DNA of 64,000 nt from Ailurus styani (GCA_002007465.1 LNAC01000232.1:121778-185777); one strand, 5' to 3'. Numbered from the stretch's first letter, positions 21,496 to 32,995 are shown. Notes: generated by a model not told the origin, from the letters alone. Translations and numbers: made by a program.

Positions 21496-22618
21496 TAGGG
21501 AAGGGAAATCTCTCTTAGTCGTTTCTTGTATATCTTTCCAGAGATTCCATTCATTTACAATCATACATATAGACGATATATTATCTACCCTCTTTCAAGA
21601 CATATACATATAAATAGTAGCATTCTTTACACATTGCTCTGCATTTTTTGTTTTCTTAACAATAGATCTTGTAGATCATTCCTGATAACTCCGTAATTCT
21701 TTTCCATGGCCACATAATATTCCGTTCTATTTAACAGTTATTTAACTAGTTCCCTTTGATGAATATATAAGTTGCTTTTGGTGACCAAAAATGCTGCAAT
21801 AAAAATCTTTGCAGATCATCTTTTTACATGTGTGAGTGATTCTGTGGAATTGTCAAGTCCAAGGTTGTGATTTGTTTTAAATTTTCATAGATCTTGCCAA
21901 TTACCTTCTAAAAAGGTTGTACAAAGATACACTCTCACCAATACAGATTTTCGTTGGATTTTTGGGTCTTTGCCAATCCTGTGGGTGGGACCCAGTAGGG
22001 ATTCTTTGTAGCCTTTTCATTTCTCTTATTATCAGTGAAACTGAGTATCTTTCACTGACTGGGAGTCAGTCTGTTCTGTGATCTGTCTGGCCTCATGATT
22101 TCTTTATTGTATTGTTTGTTAATTTCTTTCTTATGACTTGTACAAATGCTTTATCCATTGAAGAAATTTGTTCTTGGTTTGTGAGGCATTGAAAATATTT
22201 CCCTTGGTTGGTTTTATCTTTTGAACTTTGTTTTACCATGCAGAATATTTTAAAAATGTAGTTGAATTTGTCAGGTTTTTTTATGGCTTCTAAATTTTGT
22301 ATTATACTCAGAAAGACCTCCACTTCCATACTTCCTTCAGGTATTTTTTTTATTTCATTCCTTCACATAAACCTTTACTCCATTTGAAATTTAGTTTGGT
22401 AAAAGGTGGGGAAATAGGGATCCAGCTTTATTTGTTTTCCAGATGGCTACCTAACTGTCCCAGCAATAGTTGTTGAGTAATTCACCTTTTCCAGCACTGA
22501 TTTGAAGTTCTATCTTTATCTATAGCACACTCCTATATGTGTTTGTGTCTATTTCTGAATATTTTATTTCATTTACGAGAATTGTTACGCATAACGTGTT
22601 AAAAAAATTGTTTTCATT
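21496..22618 (-). mobile_element. L1ME-type LINE, antisense
   Basis: A long antisense L1: CACATTGCTCTGCATTTTT, GGCCACATAATATTCCG, TTACCTTCTAAAAAGGTTG, TTTGCCAATCCTGTGGGTG, then CTCAGAAAGACCTCCACTTCC and TCCATTTGAAATTTAGTTTGG. It covers the 3' part of ORF2 and the 3' end, and no intact frame survives. Confidence 0.85.
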
Positions 22619-22806
22619 GGTGTCTGGGTGACTCAGTCAGTTAGGCATCTGCTTTCAGCTCAGGCCATGATCTCAGGGTCCTGGGATCAGTCTCACCAGG
22701 CTCCCTGCTCAGCAGGAAGTCTGCATTTTCCTTTCCCTCTGCTCCTCCCCCCTGCTTATGCGTGCGCACTCTCTCTCTCAACTAAAGAAATAAATCTTAA
22801 AAAAAA
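22619..22806 (+). mobile_element. CanSINE
   Basis: A diverged head GGTGTCTGGGTGACTCAGTC, CAGGCCATGATCTCAGGGTC, the CT-rich body and an AAAGAAATAAATCTTAAAA tail. Confidence 0.92.
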
Positions 22807-24293
22807 TTTTTTTTTCTAAACCTTTTTCTAGTTTGAGGAGTGGTCATAGAGGGATGTGGCCTGTCCAGAGCCTCCCAATTCAACACAATAATCCCCGAAA
22901 GGTTAATATATATTTACTTTTCTAAGTATTTGAGGGAAAAAAATTATTATGATGGTTAAGAACATAGATTTGGAAGTCAGATAGACCTGGGTTTCAATCT
23001 GAGGTCCACACTTACTTAGCTGTGTGACCTTCGGTGAATTACTTGCCTTATCTGATCCTTGATTTCCTCATTTGCAAAACAGAAATAAATATAGTACCTG
23101 TCTCATTGAGGTGGTTGAGAAGTAAATGAACGTCACATGCTTACACCGGTGCCTGATGCGTAGTAAACTGTTGTTGTTTTTGTTGTTGTTGTTGTTTACC
23201 CATAAGGTGACCAACTCATACCTGCTTGCCTGGGGTTTCCCTGGTTTTATCACTGAAAGTCTCAAGTCTTGGAAGATCCCTCAGTCCTGAGAAAACTAGG
23301 AGGTTTGGTCACCTGTAACCTTACTGCTCTGTACAGTGTGTTTGTGTGTTTTTTCAACTCCAGTAAAACCACACTACTCAGTACCTACATTGATTAGCTC
23401 AACTTTTACAGATACATCGCAAAATGCAACTTTTTTTCATACACATAAAATACATGCTCTTATCTCATTCCAGTTGAGTTTCCACCCCACCCCAGGGGCT
23501 TGTAGACATTCTTTGTCCATCAGAGCCTAATCTGGGATTTCCTCTGGTTTCCACACGAGCCAAGATCAAAGAGCCCCCCTCCCACTGCCAAGAAGGAGAA
23601 GGTGTTAGGAGAGAAGTAGGGGTGGGGGTCAACATAGGGCTAGACAGAAACACAAGGTACAATGACTCCAGGACATTGAAGGCTGGGAACACTTTGCTTC
23701 TAGAATAAAGAAACAGAACAGGATCCCCAGGTATAACTTACTAGAATGTAAAAGGGCAATTGTCTTTCTCACTGACCATCCTAACTTTAGCTCCATAATA
23801 GACTAGTAGGATAGTCTATTATCACTCTAATATCACTGTCAGTCTAATATCGCAGTCTAATATCACTGCGGAGGGAGCATGGTATGTGTTTATCAGGTCG
23901 TGCCACCAAAGCTGTGCCTGCTTAGAGGAGGTGTCTGGCAGTTTCTGTATCTATTAGGATGAAAGTGCGAGGTGCTTGGCTGGTTGGAGGGGAGAAGGAA
24001 GAGGATTATTTGCATTGAAGAAATCAAGGCTTGGGCTTAAGTAGACTAAATTTAACAGTGCAGTGGAGAGAGGTCTGGAGCGAAAGTCAGAAAACTTAAA
24101 ATGAAGTTCTCATCCCATCCCTTTCTTGAACTAACTCTAACCCCAAGGACACATGACATTCACAGAAACCTATGAGCGTGCCCCATTACAGCTCACAATA
24201 CAGGGACACCTCCCCATATCTTCCATGCCCTCCATTTCTTCCTCTATAAAATGAAGGACTAAATTTGAGTCTTTATTATTCTGTCGACAGTCT
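22807..24293. other. Intergenic; MIR and (TTG)n
   Basis: No gene is supported. It includes a well-preserved forward MIR (22955-23185) and a TTG/TGTT-rich run at 23171-23198. Near 23799-23870 short TCTAATATCACTG motifs are repeated three times. The rest is unassigned. Confidence 0.55.
22955..23185 (+). repeat. MIR SINE, well preserved
   Basis: Nearly the full MIR order is present: GATGGTTAAGAACATAGATT, GACCTGGGTTTCAATCTGAG, CTTAGCTGTGTGACCTTCGG, TTGATTTCCTCATTTGCAAA, ATAGTACCTGTCTCATTGAG and GGTGCCTGATGCGTAGTAAA. Confidence 0.9.
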
Positions 24294-24395
24294 TTTTTTT
24301 TTTTTAAGTATGTTCTACACCCAACGTGGGGCTAAACTCACAACCCCAGGATCAAGAGTCACATGCTCCACTGACTGAGCCAGGCAGGTGCCCCC
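24294..24395 (-). mobile_element. CanSINE, antisense, short
   Basis: T-run and TAAGTATGTTCTACACCC, then GATCAAGAGTCACATGCTCC and the reversed head GACTGAGCCAGGCAGGTGCC. Flanks TCGACAGTCTTT and TTGACAGTCTTT are its target-site duplication. The GA-rich segment is absent. Confidence 0.9.
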
Positions 24396-24814
24396 AATTG
24401 ACAGTCTTTATGTTTCAGTTCTAAGGACCACACTGGGAGAAATGGGATCCTGGCACACAAAGTTCCTTCAGTTAAGTGTCTATTGAGAAAACACCATATT
24501 CTGAATTTCTTTTACCCTTTCCCTGGTGACTGAAGTGGTAGAAACTAACTAGATGGCAATGTGGAATCTGTTGTTTCAGCTTCCCCTGCATCCAGTCACC
24601 CTTCTTTTGGTGACGGTTCTTAATTTTGCTTTGGGGAATCACCTCTCCTAATTGAACAAAGTCTGGCCAGTGAAGGCACCCCACTCTCGCCTGGCCAAAG
24701 AATGAGCAAGTGACCCAAATTCCGCCAATCAGAAGCCCTCTGTCTTGAATTTGAATCTTGAGCCAAGTGATGTGAAGATTGAAAATAGGGCAGATCCATG
24801 CCAAAAATGTACCC

Positions 24815-25025
24815 TAAAGCCGGGGTTAGCAGACTATGGTTGTGGACCAAATCCAGCCCTCTGGCAATATTGATAAATAAAGTTTGATTGGGACACAGAC
24901 AAAATAATTTGTTTACTTGTTGTCTATGACTTTCACACTACAATGACAAAATTGAGTAGTTATGTTAGAGACTTCCCACAAAGTCTAAAATATTCACTAT
25001 CTGGACTTCTACAGTAAACGTTTGC
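24815..25025. mobile_element. Ancient DNA-transposon MITE
   Basis: Landmarks of a common mammalian MITE: GGGGTTAGCAGACTATGG, GGACCAAATCCAGCCC, AATAAAGTTTGATTGGGAC, TTGTCTATGACTTTC and CTAAAATATTCACTATCTGG, ending AAACGTTTGCTAA. The ends are approximately complementary (TTAGCAGACTA / AAACGTTTGCTAA). The family name is left open. Confidence 0.75.
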
Positions 25026-25634
25026 TAATATGTTCCCTAAAGGGATTTCCCATTAATTCCTGCTGCCTAAATCCCAGGAGCTTCCCTGGTTCCTGCCCAT
25101 TTCAAAGCCTGGTTCTTCTAGGCTTCTGTGAGCTACTACATATTTTTCTAAGAAGTTTCCTTCCTCCCTCCTTCCCTCCTTCCCTCCCTTCCTTCCTTCC
25201 TTCTTTCCTCCTTCCCTTCCTTCCTTTCGCTTAAGTTAGAATGAGTTCATTTTTGTTGCTTACAACATATGAAGCCAAATTTTTTGGCATTTAATTATAT
25301 TGTTAATTTTAAAAATCATTTAGAGAAATAAATATTTGATTAAATTTTTCTATCTGGCTAAATGTGTCCATTTAGTGTAGCATTGATGGGGAGGAGCCAT
25401 ATCTTTGTGGAGCAGCACCGGTGTGGCAATGAAAGCAAGTAGTATGAGAGTACAAATGAGTAGAACTAGGAGTGGTATTTTAAAAAATAAAACAGAGTAT
25501 TTATTTTAAAAATCCCCATTGCTTTGGTTTGTTTTAGCCATAATATTTTAAGTATTTTAAATTTTCAAATAATATTAAAGGAAAACATGAGATTTTCATG
25601 TTTAGCTAAAAAGAACACAGGCTTATTGGTTTTT
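25026..25634. other. Intergenic; (TTCC)n tract
   Basis: No gene. A TTCC/TCCC-rich homopyrimidine run occupies about 25157-25230. The rest (AT-rich, 25231-25634) has no feature I recognise. Confidence 0.6.
25157..25230 (+). repeat. (TTCC)n simple repeat
   Basis: About 75 bases of C/T only, made of TTCC and CTCC tetramers. Likely length-polymorphic. Confidence 0.9.
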
Positions 25635-25827
25635 GTTTTTTTTTTAAGATTTATTTGTTTATTAAGGGGGTTGTGAGTGGGAAGAGGGCAAAGGGGGGAG
25701 AATCTCAAGCTGGACCCCCGCTGACCAGGGTCCATGATGTGGTGCTCAATCTCATGACTCATGAGAGCAAGACTTGAGCTGAAATCAAGAGTCGGACACT
25801 TAACTGACTGAGCTACTCAGGCGCCCC
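25635..25827 (-). mobile_element. CanSINE, antisense
   Basis: T-run, TAAGATTTATTTGTTTATT, GAATCTCAAGCTGGACCCCC and the reversed head GAGCTACTCAGGCGCCCC. Flanking TTATTGGTTTTTG and TTTATTGTTTT suggest its duplication. Confidence 0.92.
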
Positions 25828-25904
25828 AAGTTTATTGTTTTATAGCAGAAATAATAATAACTGAATCATGGAATGAATTTTGGGTTAGAAATCCAGAATT
25901 CTGG

Positions 25905-26094
25905 GGGCACCTGTGTGGCTCAGTGGTTGGGTGTCTGCCTTCAGCTCAGGTCATGATCCCAGGGTCCTGGGATCCAGCCCTGCATCAGGCTCCCTGCTCA
26001 GCTGGGAGCCTGCTTCTCCCTCTGCCTGCCGCTCTGCCTTCTTGTACTCTCTCTCTCTCTCTCTGTCTTTCAAATGAATAAAATCTTTAAAAAA
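25905..26094 (+). mobile_element. Young CanSINE with perfect TSD
   Basis: Head GGGCACCTGTGTGGCTCAGT, full body and AATGAATAAAATCTTTAAA tail. Identical 16-base duplications AAATCCAGAATTCTGG lie at 25889-25904 and 26095-26110. Confidence 0.97.
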
Positions 26095-26110
26095 AAATCC
26101 AGAATTCTGG

Positions 26111-26849
26111 GTCCACATTCTGCCTCTGGGATAATAGCATCTATGTGAACATCACCTCCACACAATTGCAATATGTTATAATTATTGGTGGAAGGAAAAG
26201 AGTACAATCACAGATCATTTCTGTAACCTGGGCCAAGAACCAGAGCCTGGTTGGTGCCGGTGATTTCAGAAATGAATCCAGGGCTGATGCTTGTGTGAAG
26301 GAAGGAGCCTGATCCTCTGGATTTGCAGAGTCCTGGAAAATACCTTCAGTGATGAAACACATCTCTCTGGATTAGGCAGTCTCCAATAAGTAGGCGGATT
26401 ATCCAGCTTCCTTCGTTCAGAACTGACTGGACTTGTTAGACGACTTCCTAACTGTCAGGAAGGAAGAGAGAGGGATGTGCATGTTAAATCTAGTGCAAAT
26501 ATGAAGCATGCTGAATTGAAAGACAAGCTTCTTTCTGTGTATGAGCAGAGGATGACCAGAGGGCAGAAGGGTTGGAGCTGGGCTGATGGCTAGAGAGGGG
26601 AGAAACCCCCAGATTAATTCTGAATGATCACATAGTCACGGGAGCCAGAGAGGCTGGTGGTTTGGGGAGAATGGATAGAAAAAAAAAATGAAAAGAGAAA
26701 GAGATTTGGAAATAATTTCTTCCCTTCACCTTTCCCAGGCTAATAAGCATGAACATTCTGTGGAGCAGATGTCTGTTGAGCTAGAAGCCACTACCCCTTG
26801 TAAAATTCAGGAGGTCTATGAACTTGGTTGGGGAAAAAAGCGACATCTT
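26111..26849. other. Intergenic, no recognisable feature
   Basis: No gene or clear repeat is seen. The sequence looks unique and unremarkable. Confidence 0.45.
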
Positions 26850-27225
26850 TATTTTCCTTAACATAAAATGAAATGTAGTGTTTCCTTCAATTACAAAATG
26901 TACACCACAGACCAGCTGTATTGGTGTAGCTGAGACTTGTCGCCAATAGACATCACAGATGTTTTCAAATCATGTTATTGTGTGCAGATCTCATGAAATA
27001 TTTGTGTCCATCATACTTTGGAATTATGATAGAAATTAGACTCACTGCTAGTCTTGTTCCTTAATTTGCAAAGAAGTATGTATTATTACTATATTACACA
27101 TTTTTATTTTGATAATTGTATTTCAGTGTAATTGACTTCTTTGGTGATCCTATATATCTTATTTTATACATTTGAAAGTATGGCTCCGAGAAGGGGTTCT
27201 GAGGTTTGACCAGACTCTAAGTGCT
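26850..27225. mobile_element. Ancient DNA-transposon fossil
   Basis: Recognisable pieces of a mammalian non-autonomous DNA transposon: CATGAAATATTTGTGTCCAT, AGACTCACTGCTAGTCTTG, TTCCTTAATTTGCAAAGAAG, TTTTGATAATTGTATTTCAG and GAGAAGGGGTTCTGAGG. I recall these as one hAT-related family but cannot name it with certainty. Confidence 0.6.
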
Positions 27226-27730
27226 CTGTCCCTGGAGCTCTGCTCCTCTGCCCTGTGGAATAGCCCAGCAGCACCTTCCACCGCCCCCATGCCCTCCACC
27301 CCTTGATCCAAGCCTTTGAGAAAGCTCTGTAGAAACATGAACGAATGTTTCAGATAATGTGCGAAAGGAGTATTTCAGCATGGTTCTCACTACATAAAAA
27401 TACTAGTTCTAGTTCTTGTATGGGAACAAGAACTGGAAAAGAACAAAAATGAAACTAGCTCTGTTCACTTTTAAAATATCGTTACATTGTCTTTTCAGTA
27501 CTATTTGTAAAAATAGTGTGATCTCTTTTTTATATAAGTAATATGTCTTCTTTGTTGAAAAATTATAAAATGTACATGAGTTAAAACAAAAAATATTCAA
27601 TCTTCCTTAACCAGTTTTTTAAAAACCGCACCGTGTTCTACGTAGCTTTTTAAAAAATGATACAGAGTTATATGTTCTGACATAGCAAGATTTCTGTCAT
27701 ATAGTAAGTGGAAAAGAAAAAAATAGTATA
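27226..27730. other. Intergenic, AT-rich
   Basis: No gene is supported. A small inverted repeat AGTTCTTGT/ACAAGAACT with a 6-base loop lies near 27412-27436; it has the size of a chance hairpin. Confidence 0.45.
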
Positions 27731-27926
27731 AGGCGCCTGGGTGGCTCAGTGGGTTAAAGCCTCTGCCTTCGGCTCAGGTCATGATCTCAGGGTCCTGGGA
27801 CCGAGGCCCGCATCGGGCTCCCTGCTTAGCTAGTAGCCTGCTTCCTCCTCTCTCTGCCTGCCTCTCAGCCCACTTATGATCTCTCTCTTTCTGTGAAATA
27901 AATAAATAAAATCTTTTTTTTAAAAG
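27731..27926 (+). mobile_element. CanSINE, young subfamily
   Basis: GGCGCCTGGGTGGCTCAGTG head with GGGTTAAAGCCTCTGCCTTC, and a tail AATAAATAAATAAAATC. The target-site duplication is AAAAGAAAAAAATAGTATA before and AAAAGAAAAAATAGTACATA after. Confidence 0.95.
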
Positions 27927-28422
27927 TAAAAGAAAAAATAGTACATAAAACAGAATCCCATTTTTGTTTTTTTTTTTAAACATCTGTATGAAAATGCCTA
28001 GGAGGGCAATGATCCAACAAGCATTGGTGTTAACAATTGGCAATTATGTGCTAATATTAGTCAATACCAGTTTTTTCACAGGAAGGGAAATCCTTCGAGG
28101 AAAAGCACAGTGTTGATGCTAGGATGAGCAGCTTCGGGGAGGCCAAGGTACACCCTGTGGCAGCCTGTAGAAGTGGCTCCTTGCATCAGATGGCTGGTGC
28201 CTGGGAGAGGCCCGCTGGGCACCCCCCTGGAGACTTCTGGGCCTGGGCCTCAGCTTTACAGGCTGGAAGCCCCAGAAATTATAAATACTTTCTGCTGCCT
28301 CAGTTATACCCACAGTCAACCTAGGTCTTCCCAAAGTTGCCCTCCCCCGCCAGCCTCCAGGTTACTTTGATTGGATTTTGGTGTTCACAAATTTTCTTGG
28401 AACTTTTTTCTTAAGACTTTAT
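27927..28422. other. Intergenic, no recognisable feature
   Basis: A GC-richer unique stretch (28120-28330) lacks domains in any frame. Nothing more can be supported. Confidence 0.4.
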
Positions 28423-28608
28423 TTTTTTATTTTTATTTTTAAAAAGATCTTATTTATTTATTTGAGAGAGAGAGAGGGAGAGAGAATCTGAAGCCAACTC
28501 CGCACTGAGCACAGAGCCTGATGTGGGGCTCAGTCCCACAACTGCGAGATCATGACCTGAGCCGAAACCAAGAGTCAGATGCTTAACCAACTGAGCCACG
28601 GAGGCACC
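28423..28608 (-). mobile_element. CanSINE, antisense
   Basis: AAAGATCTTATTTATTTATT, a (GA)n body, GATCATGACCTGAGCCG and the reversed head ACTGAGCCACGGAGGCACCC. The flanking pair CTTAAGACTTT and CTTAAGATTTC is its probable duplication. Confidence 0.93.
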
Positions 28609-30544
28609 CTTAAGATTTCATGTTTTTACAGCAGTTTTAGGTTCACAGCAAAAGTAAGAGGAAAGTGCAGAGATTTCCCCCCTGCTCCCCTGCCCTCACC
28701 CGTGCAGACCCTCTCCCCCTTTATCAATATCCCCTACCAGAGTAGCACTGATTAGGATTGATGCAGTCAGATAGACAAAACATACTCACCCAGGGTCCAC
28801 AGTTTACACAAGGGACAAAGGTATAATGACATGTATCCACCATTACAGTATCATGCAGATTATTTTCACTGTCCTGAACATCCTCTGTGCTCCACCCATT
28901 CATACCTTCCCCCATCTTGGTACATTTTAAAGATGGCAACTTTTATTCCTAAAAACTGGATCCACTCCCTTTTCATCGTCAGAGTGGGACTGTCAGCCCA
29001 TTAAATTGAACACACATCCTTTCTCCATCCCATACCCCAGGGAACTGAGTCCTGTTGGCAAAGGTGCAAATTGAGTGCGCCTGAGTTTGGCCCCATAGAT
29101 ATGGTTGTGCCCTTTTAGACATAACCACCGTGAGCTTAGTTCTCCTAGCCTCCAGGCAGGGGCTGATGAGACTGAGGAGATCCTGTCCCTGGACAGCTGG
29201 GACCAGGCTCTCTGGCCTGCACTAGGACCTGACCTTGGACACTGGGCTCGATGGAGCACAGCTCTCTCCGCGAGTCTGTAGGAGGACTGAAGAATTGGGT
29301 TGAGTGTGGTCTGGTGCAGGCTTGTTGGGGCTTGAGAGGGCCACAGAAGCTGCTAGTCCTTTTTCTCAGCTGGACTTCGCTACAGGCGCATGAGGGCTTG
29401 AGGCTGTGTTGTTTTCATTCCTGGCCATTATTCCGGGACAGTGGATTTCTTGTCAGCAACAGTATTTATTATTGAAAGACACGCTGTTGACAAGAATGTT
29501 TCATGAAATCCTTCCCTTCCACCTCTGACCTTCCAAGCAAAAGATACCGTCTGCCTGCTCCCACTGCACCATTGGGGTATACCCAGGCCATTGTCATTGC
29601 ATTGGCCATATCCAAGTCCTGCTTGTCTTATTATTTCCTTAACATTTCCCTTTAAATGTGCTCCCTTTTCTCTTAAATAAATTAGTTTTGTTAAGAACTA
29701 TGTCAGAAATATCTGTGAAATTACAGATTTAATGAGCTGCCTTTTTCTCAATATATTAAAATAAATACATAAGTATGAAACACTTAAACATTTTCCCATG
29801 GATGCTCTAAAACCACCCTCCCCAGATGGCCCCCACCAGTGTATTCCAGCCCAGCCACAAGAAACCCCAGCAAGGTCTGTAAACTCTTTAAGAGATGCTT
29901 CTGGGTCATCCGTGTCGTCACTGTTGACTTCGTTCTCTGAAGCCACTCGGTCTGCACCTGTGGGTAAATGTGGCAGGAAGGAGCAGGTCGTTCCGCTTGA
30001 AGCCCCATCCTGGGAGTGGTGAGCTCCTCAGCGAGGTGCTCTCTTCCTCTCAAAGTTAGATTTCCTTCATCTCTGGTCGAGAGAGACCCATTCTCTTACG
30101 ACCAATGATGAAAACACGGTGAAGATTCTAAGCGGCTTTCCTCCCTGAGGAATGATGGCCAGACAAGGCCCTGGAAAAGGGGGTGTCAAAGGTGGATCAA
30201 AACTGGGGGCATTTGTGCAGAGAGGATGGGCTTGCTTGACTGTCTAGTTGAAGGACAGACGTTTGCCTCTTTTCACAAAGGTAATCGATGGATAAACGTT
30301 TGCCTCTTTTCCACAGAGAATTGAGTCATGGGTGGCTGTGAAAACCTGAGGGCTTTGTGGGTCCTAGCTCCATCAGTTAGCAGCCATGCAGCCCCAGGCA
30401 AACCCCTTCATCTGTCTGAACCTCAGTCACTCCCAGTAGAACGGGATCGGTGACATTTAGTCACACTTGTCTTATCTGCCATCCAGGCTGTGCGAGGATT
30501 AAATGAGCAAAGGAAAGCGTGACTGATCTGAACACTCCAAGGCA
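28609..30544. other. Intergenic, unassigned
   Basis: No gene is supported. The left part (28610-28960) resembles an antisense L1-like 3' end (TTTTACAGCAGTTTTAGGTT, AAAGTGCAGAGATTTCCC, CCACCATTACAGTATCATG) and is tentative. A MIR-like segment lies near 30340-30500. Remaining frames show no domains. Confidence 0.45.
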
Positions 30545-30735
30545 GGGTTCTCAACGCTGGATGCACTCAGGAATAACGTGGTGGGGGAGGGGGGTGACTT
30601 AAAAAAAACCAAAACTGATGCCGTAAGACCCAAACCCAGAGATTCTGATTTAACTGGTCTGGGTAGGTCCTGGGCATCTGTATTTTGAAATGTGCTTCCA
30701 GTGACTCTCATGTGCAGTGAAGACTGAGAGCCACT
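30545..30735. mobile_element. MER5A-like hAT-Charlie MITE
   Basis: GGGTTCTCAACGCTGGATGC, CCAGAGATTCTGATTTAACT, GGTCTGGGTAGGTCCTGGGC and a closing GACTGAGAGCCACTTCC follow the MER5A order. Confidence 0.75.
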
Positions 30736-30741
30736 TCCCTA

Positions 30742-30925
30742 GAGGTGTGCCATCCAGTATAGAAGCCACTCGCCACAGGTGGTTATTTAAACTTAAATTA
30801 GTTCGAATTAAGTACAATTTAAAATTCAGTGCCTTACTCTAGCCACATTTCAAGTACTCAGTGGCCACATGTGGCTACTGGCTTACCATATTGGACAGTG
30901 CAGAGGTGGACTATTTCTGTCATCA
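30742..30925. mobile_element. hAT-Charlie-type palindromic MITE
   Basis: CCACTCGCCACAGGTGG, TATTTAAACTTAAATTAG, TTTAAAATTCAGTGCC, CCACATTTCAAGTACTCAG, GGCCACATGTGGCTACTGG and ATATTGGACAGTGCAG: the same family as the fragment at 712-862. Confidence 0.8.
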
Positions 30926-31110
30926 CAGAGAATTCTGTTGCCTCTTAAAGCTTCGCCCATGGACCAGCAAGATGAGTGTCACTGGGAGCTTGTTAAGAAT
31001 GCACACTCTCAGGCCATTGCCCACCCTACTGAATCCGAATCTGGATTTGAGCAGAACTGAAGAAAATCGCTAGAGTCTTCTTCAAGTTTGTGAAGCACTG
31101 CTCTAAAGCA
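30926..31110. mobile_element. Second MER5A-like MITE
   Basis: GGACCAGCAAGATGAGTGTC, ACTGGGAGCTTGTTAAGAAT, CAGGCCATTGCCCACCCTAC and TACTGAATCCGAATCTGG match MER5A in order, next to the palindromic MITE. Confidence 0.7.
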
Positions 31111-31483
31111 TACATTCCACTCATTCATTCTTTCAGCCAATGTTTATCAGATGCCTGGCCTGTGCCATGTACTTTCAGGTGATGGAGAGCAATCAGGGAA
31201 AAAACAGCAGTGTCTACCATTCCAGCTGGAAGAAACAGTCATTGCACGAGAAAACCAACAGGCAAACTCAGTTCAGAGAGACAAAAGTAATACAGGAGAA
31301 TTTGCTAGAGTAGCACTACTGGGGCAGAGCTGCTACTTTCAATTGGGAGAGAGGGTCAGAGAGCGTCTCTCTAAGGAGGGGACATTTGAGTGTAGCCTGA
31401 GTAACAAGGAGCTGGACAAGGGACGATGTTGGGGAGGGGTGTGTTCTGTACAGAGACAACAGCAAGTACAAATGCTGTGAAAG
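31111..31483 (-). repeat. L2-like ancient repeat
   Basis: It begins with the reversed L2 3' end (TCATTCATTCTTTCAGCC, TGTTTATCAGATGCCTGGCC). It continues through an ancient sequence with GGACATTTGAGTGTAGCCTG and AGACAACAGCAAGTACAAA. Similar stretches occur near 35210 and 42600. A 109-codon frame crossing it is incidental. Confidence 0.55.
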
Positions 31484-31587
31484 GAGATTGCCAGATTTAG
31501 CAAATAAAAATACAAAATATTCACTTAAATTTCTGCTAAACCATGAATAATTATTAGTATATCTGAAATACTGCATGGGACACACTT

Positions 31588-32000
31588 TTTTTTTTTTTTT
31601 AAGAGTTCAGTTATTGGGTGCCTGGGTGGCTCAGTGGGTTAAAGCCTCCGCTTTCAGCTCAGGTCATGATCTCAGCGTTCTGGGATCGAGGCCCACATCG
31701 GGCTCTCTGCTCAGCAGGGAGCCTGCTTCCTCCTCTCCCTGTCTCTCTGCCTGCCTCTCTGCCTACTTGTAATCTCTCTCTCTCTGTGTCAAATAAATAA
31801 ATAAAATCTTTATTAAAAAAAGAGTTCAGTTATTTATTTGAGAGAGAGACAGAACAGAAGAGAGTGAGAGAGGACAAGCAGGGGGAGCCACAGAGGGAGA
31901 GGGAGCAGCACGCTCCCCGCTGAGCAGGGATGCCAGGACCCCGGGATGATGACCTGAGCAGAAGGCACACGCTTAATCTACGGAGCCACCCAGATGCCCC
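31588..32000 (-). mobile_element. CanSINE, antisense, split by a younger SINE
   Basis: T-run at 31588-31600, then (beyond the inner SINE) TTATTTGAGAGAGAGACAG, the GA-rich body and the reversed head GGAGCCACCCAGATGCCCC. Duplications TGCATGGGACACACTT (31572-31587) and TGCATGGGACATACTT (32001-32016) define it. Confidence 0.93.
31616..31819 (+). mobile_element. Young CanSINE inside an older CanSINE
   Basis: Head GGGTGCCTGGGTGGCTCAGT, young-subfamily body and AATAAATAAATAAAATCTTT tail. Identical 15-base duplications AAGAGTTCAGTTATT lie at 31601-31615 and 31820-31834, within the tail region of the antisense SINE. Confidence 0.96.
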
Positions 32001-32995
32001 TGCATGGGACATACTTATACTAAAAAAAGTATGTGTGGTTTACCCGAAATTTGAATTTAACTGGGCATCCTATATTTTATGGAGACCCTACCTGAAAGAG
32101 GACCAAGGAGGGAGCAGAGTTCCAGGGACATGAGGAGGAGCGAGCGACTGGATAGTCAAGGGGCAGGCTGCCACGAGAAGGGGTGGAGAGAGAGAGCAGG
32201 GTCCAAATCTTGGGCTACATAAAGGCAAGTCTTAGAAACCAAATGGTCACCAAAGGACTGTCCTGACCACTGCTGTTTCTTTCCCTTGCTGAAGTCATTG
32301 GCTTTACCTTCCTGAAACCCTATGGTTTCTGGGAAGGACTTCTTGGAAGATGAACAATTGTCCTGTCAGGCCTGGGTGGTGCTGGGGGAGACCTCAGACC
32401 ACTGGTTGACCTGCCCGAGCATAGCGTGCAGTATATATTGTTTGGTCTGAGCTTTTAAGTGCTCTTTCCCTGTTTGTTTGTTTAATTCCTGTGCTTCTGT
32501 ATGTGATCCCCTATAAATCTCCCTCTCCTTAAGGACCATGTTTGACAACTTCATTTCCCCCCAACTAGAGACATTTCCCCTGCTAAGGGTCAAAAAGACT
32601 AATTACCCAAAACCGAGTATTGGAGACACCCTCAGGCCACCCGTGACCCAGAAGTGCCTGATCCCGGTCATATGAATAGAGGAATTCAGTGAGAGCAGAC
32701 CTGAGCGCAGAAGCAGCGACATCCTCGAAGCCCAACTGTATTCTTGACAGAAAATAAACTCCTGACCCCTTCAACAACAACAAATGTGGAAGAGACCATA
32801 AAGGATCTTCCATTCAAACACTTTAGTTTACATGTGAGGAAACTGAGGCCCTGGGAGGATCACGATTTGCTGAAGGGTCCCAAATAGATGATAGGGCTGG
32901 GACATGAGCCCAGAGCTTCCTTAATCTCCGTCCAGTGCTCCTTCCACCCAAGTTGGGCTTGGTGTGGGGGACGGTGGGAGGGAAGCAAAACAGCA

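Larger units (their letters stand above)
31484..32090. mobile_element. Palindromic MITE interrupted by two CanSINEs
   Basis: Left arm: GAGATTGCCAGATTTAGCAA, TAAAAATACAAAATATTC, ACCATGAATAATTATTAG. Right arm, after the SINEs: ATACTTATACTAAAAAAAGT, TTACCCGAAATTTGAATTTA, ACTGGGCATCC. The arms are reverse complementary in part, as in a well-known mammalian hairpin MITE. The centre TGCATGGGACAYACTT was duplicated by SINE insertion. Confidence 0.8.

Noticed and set aside
27412..27436. Small hairpin AGTTCTTGT/ACAAGAACT as a regulatory RNA
   Set aside because: A 9-base stem is expected by chance in a 64-kb window, with no other support.
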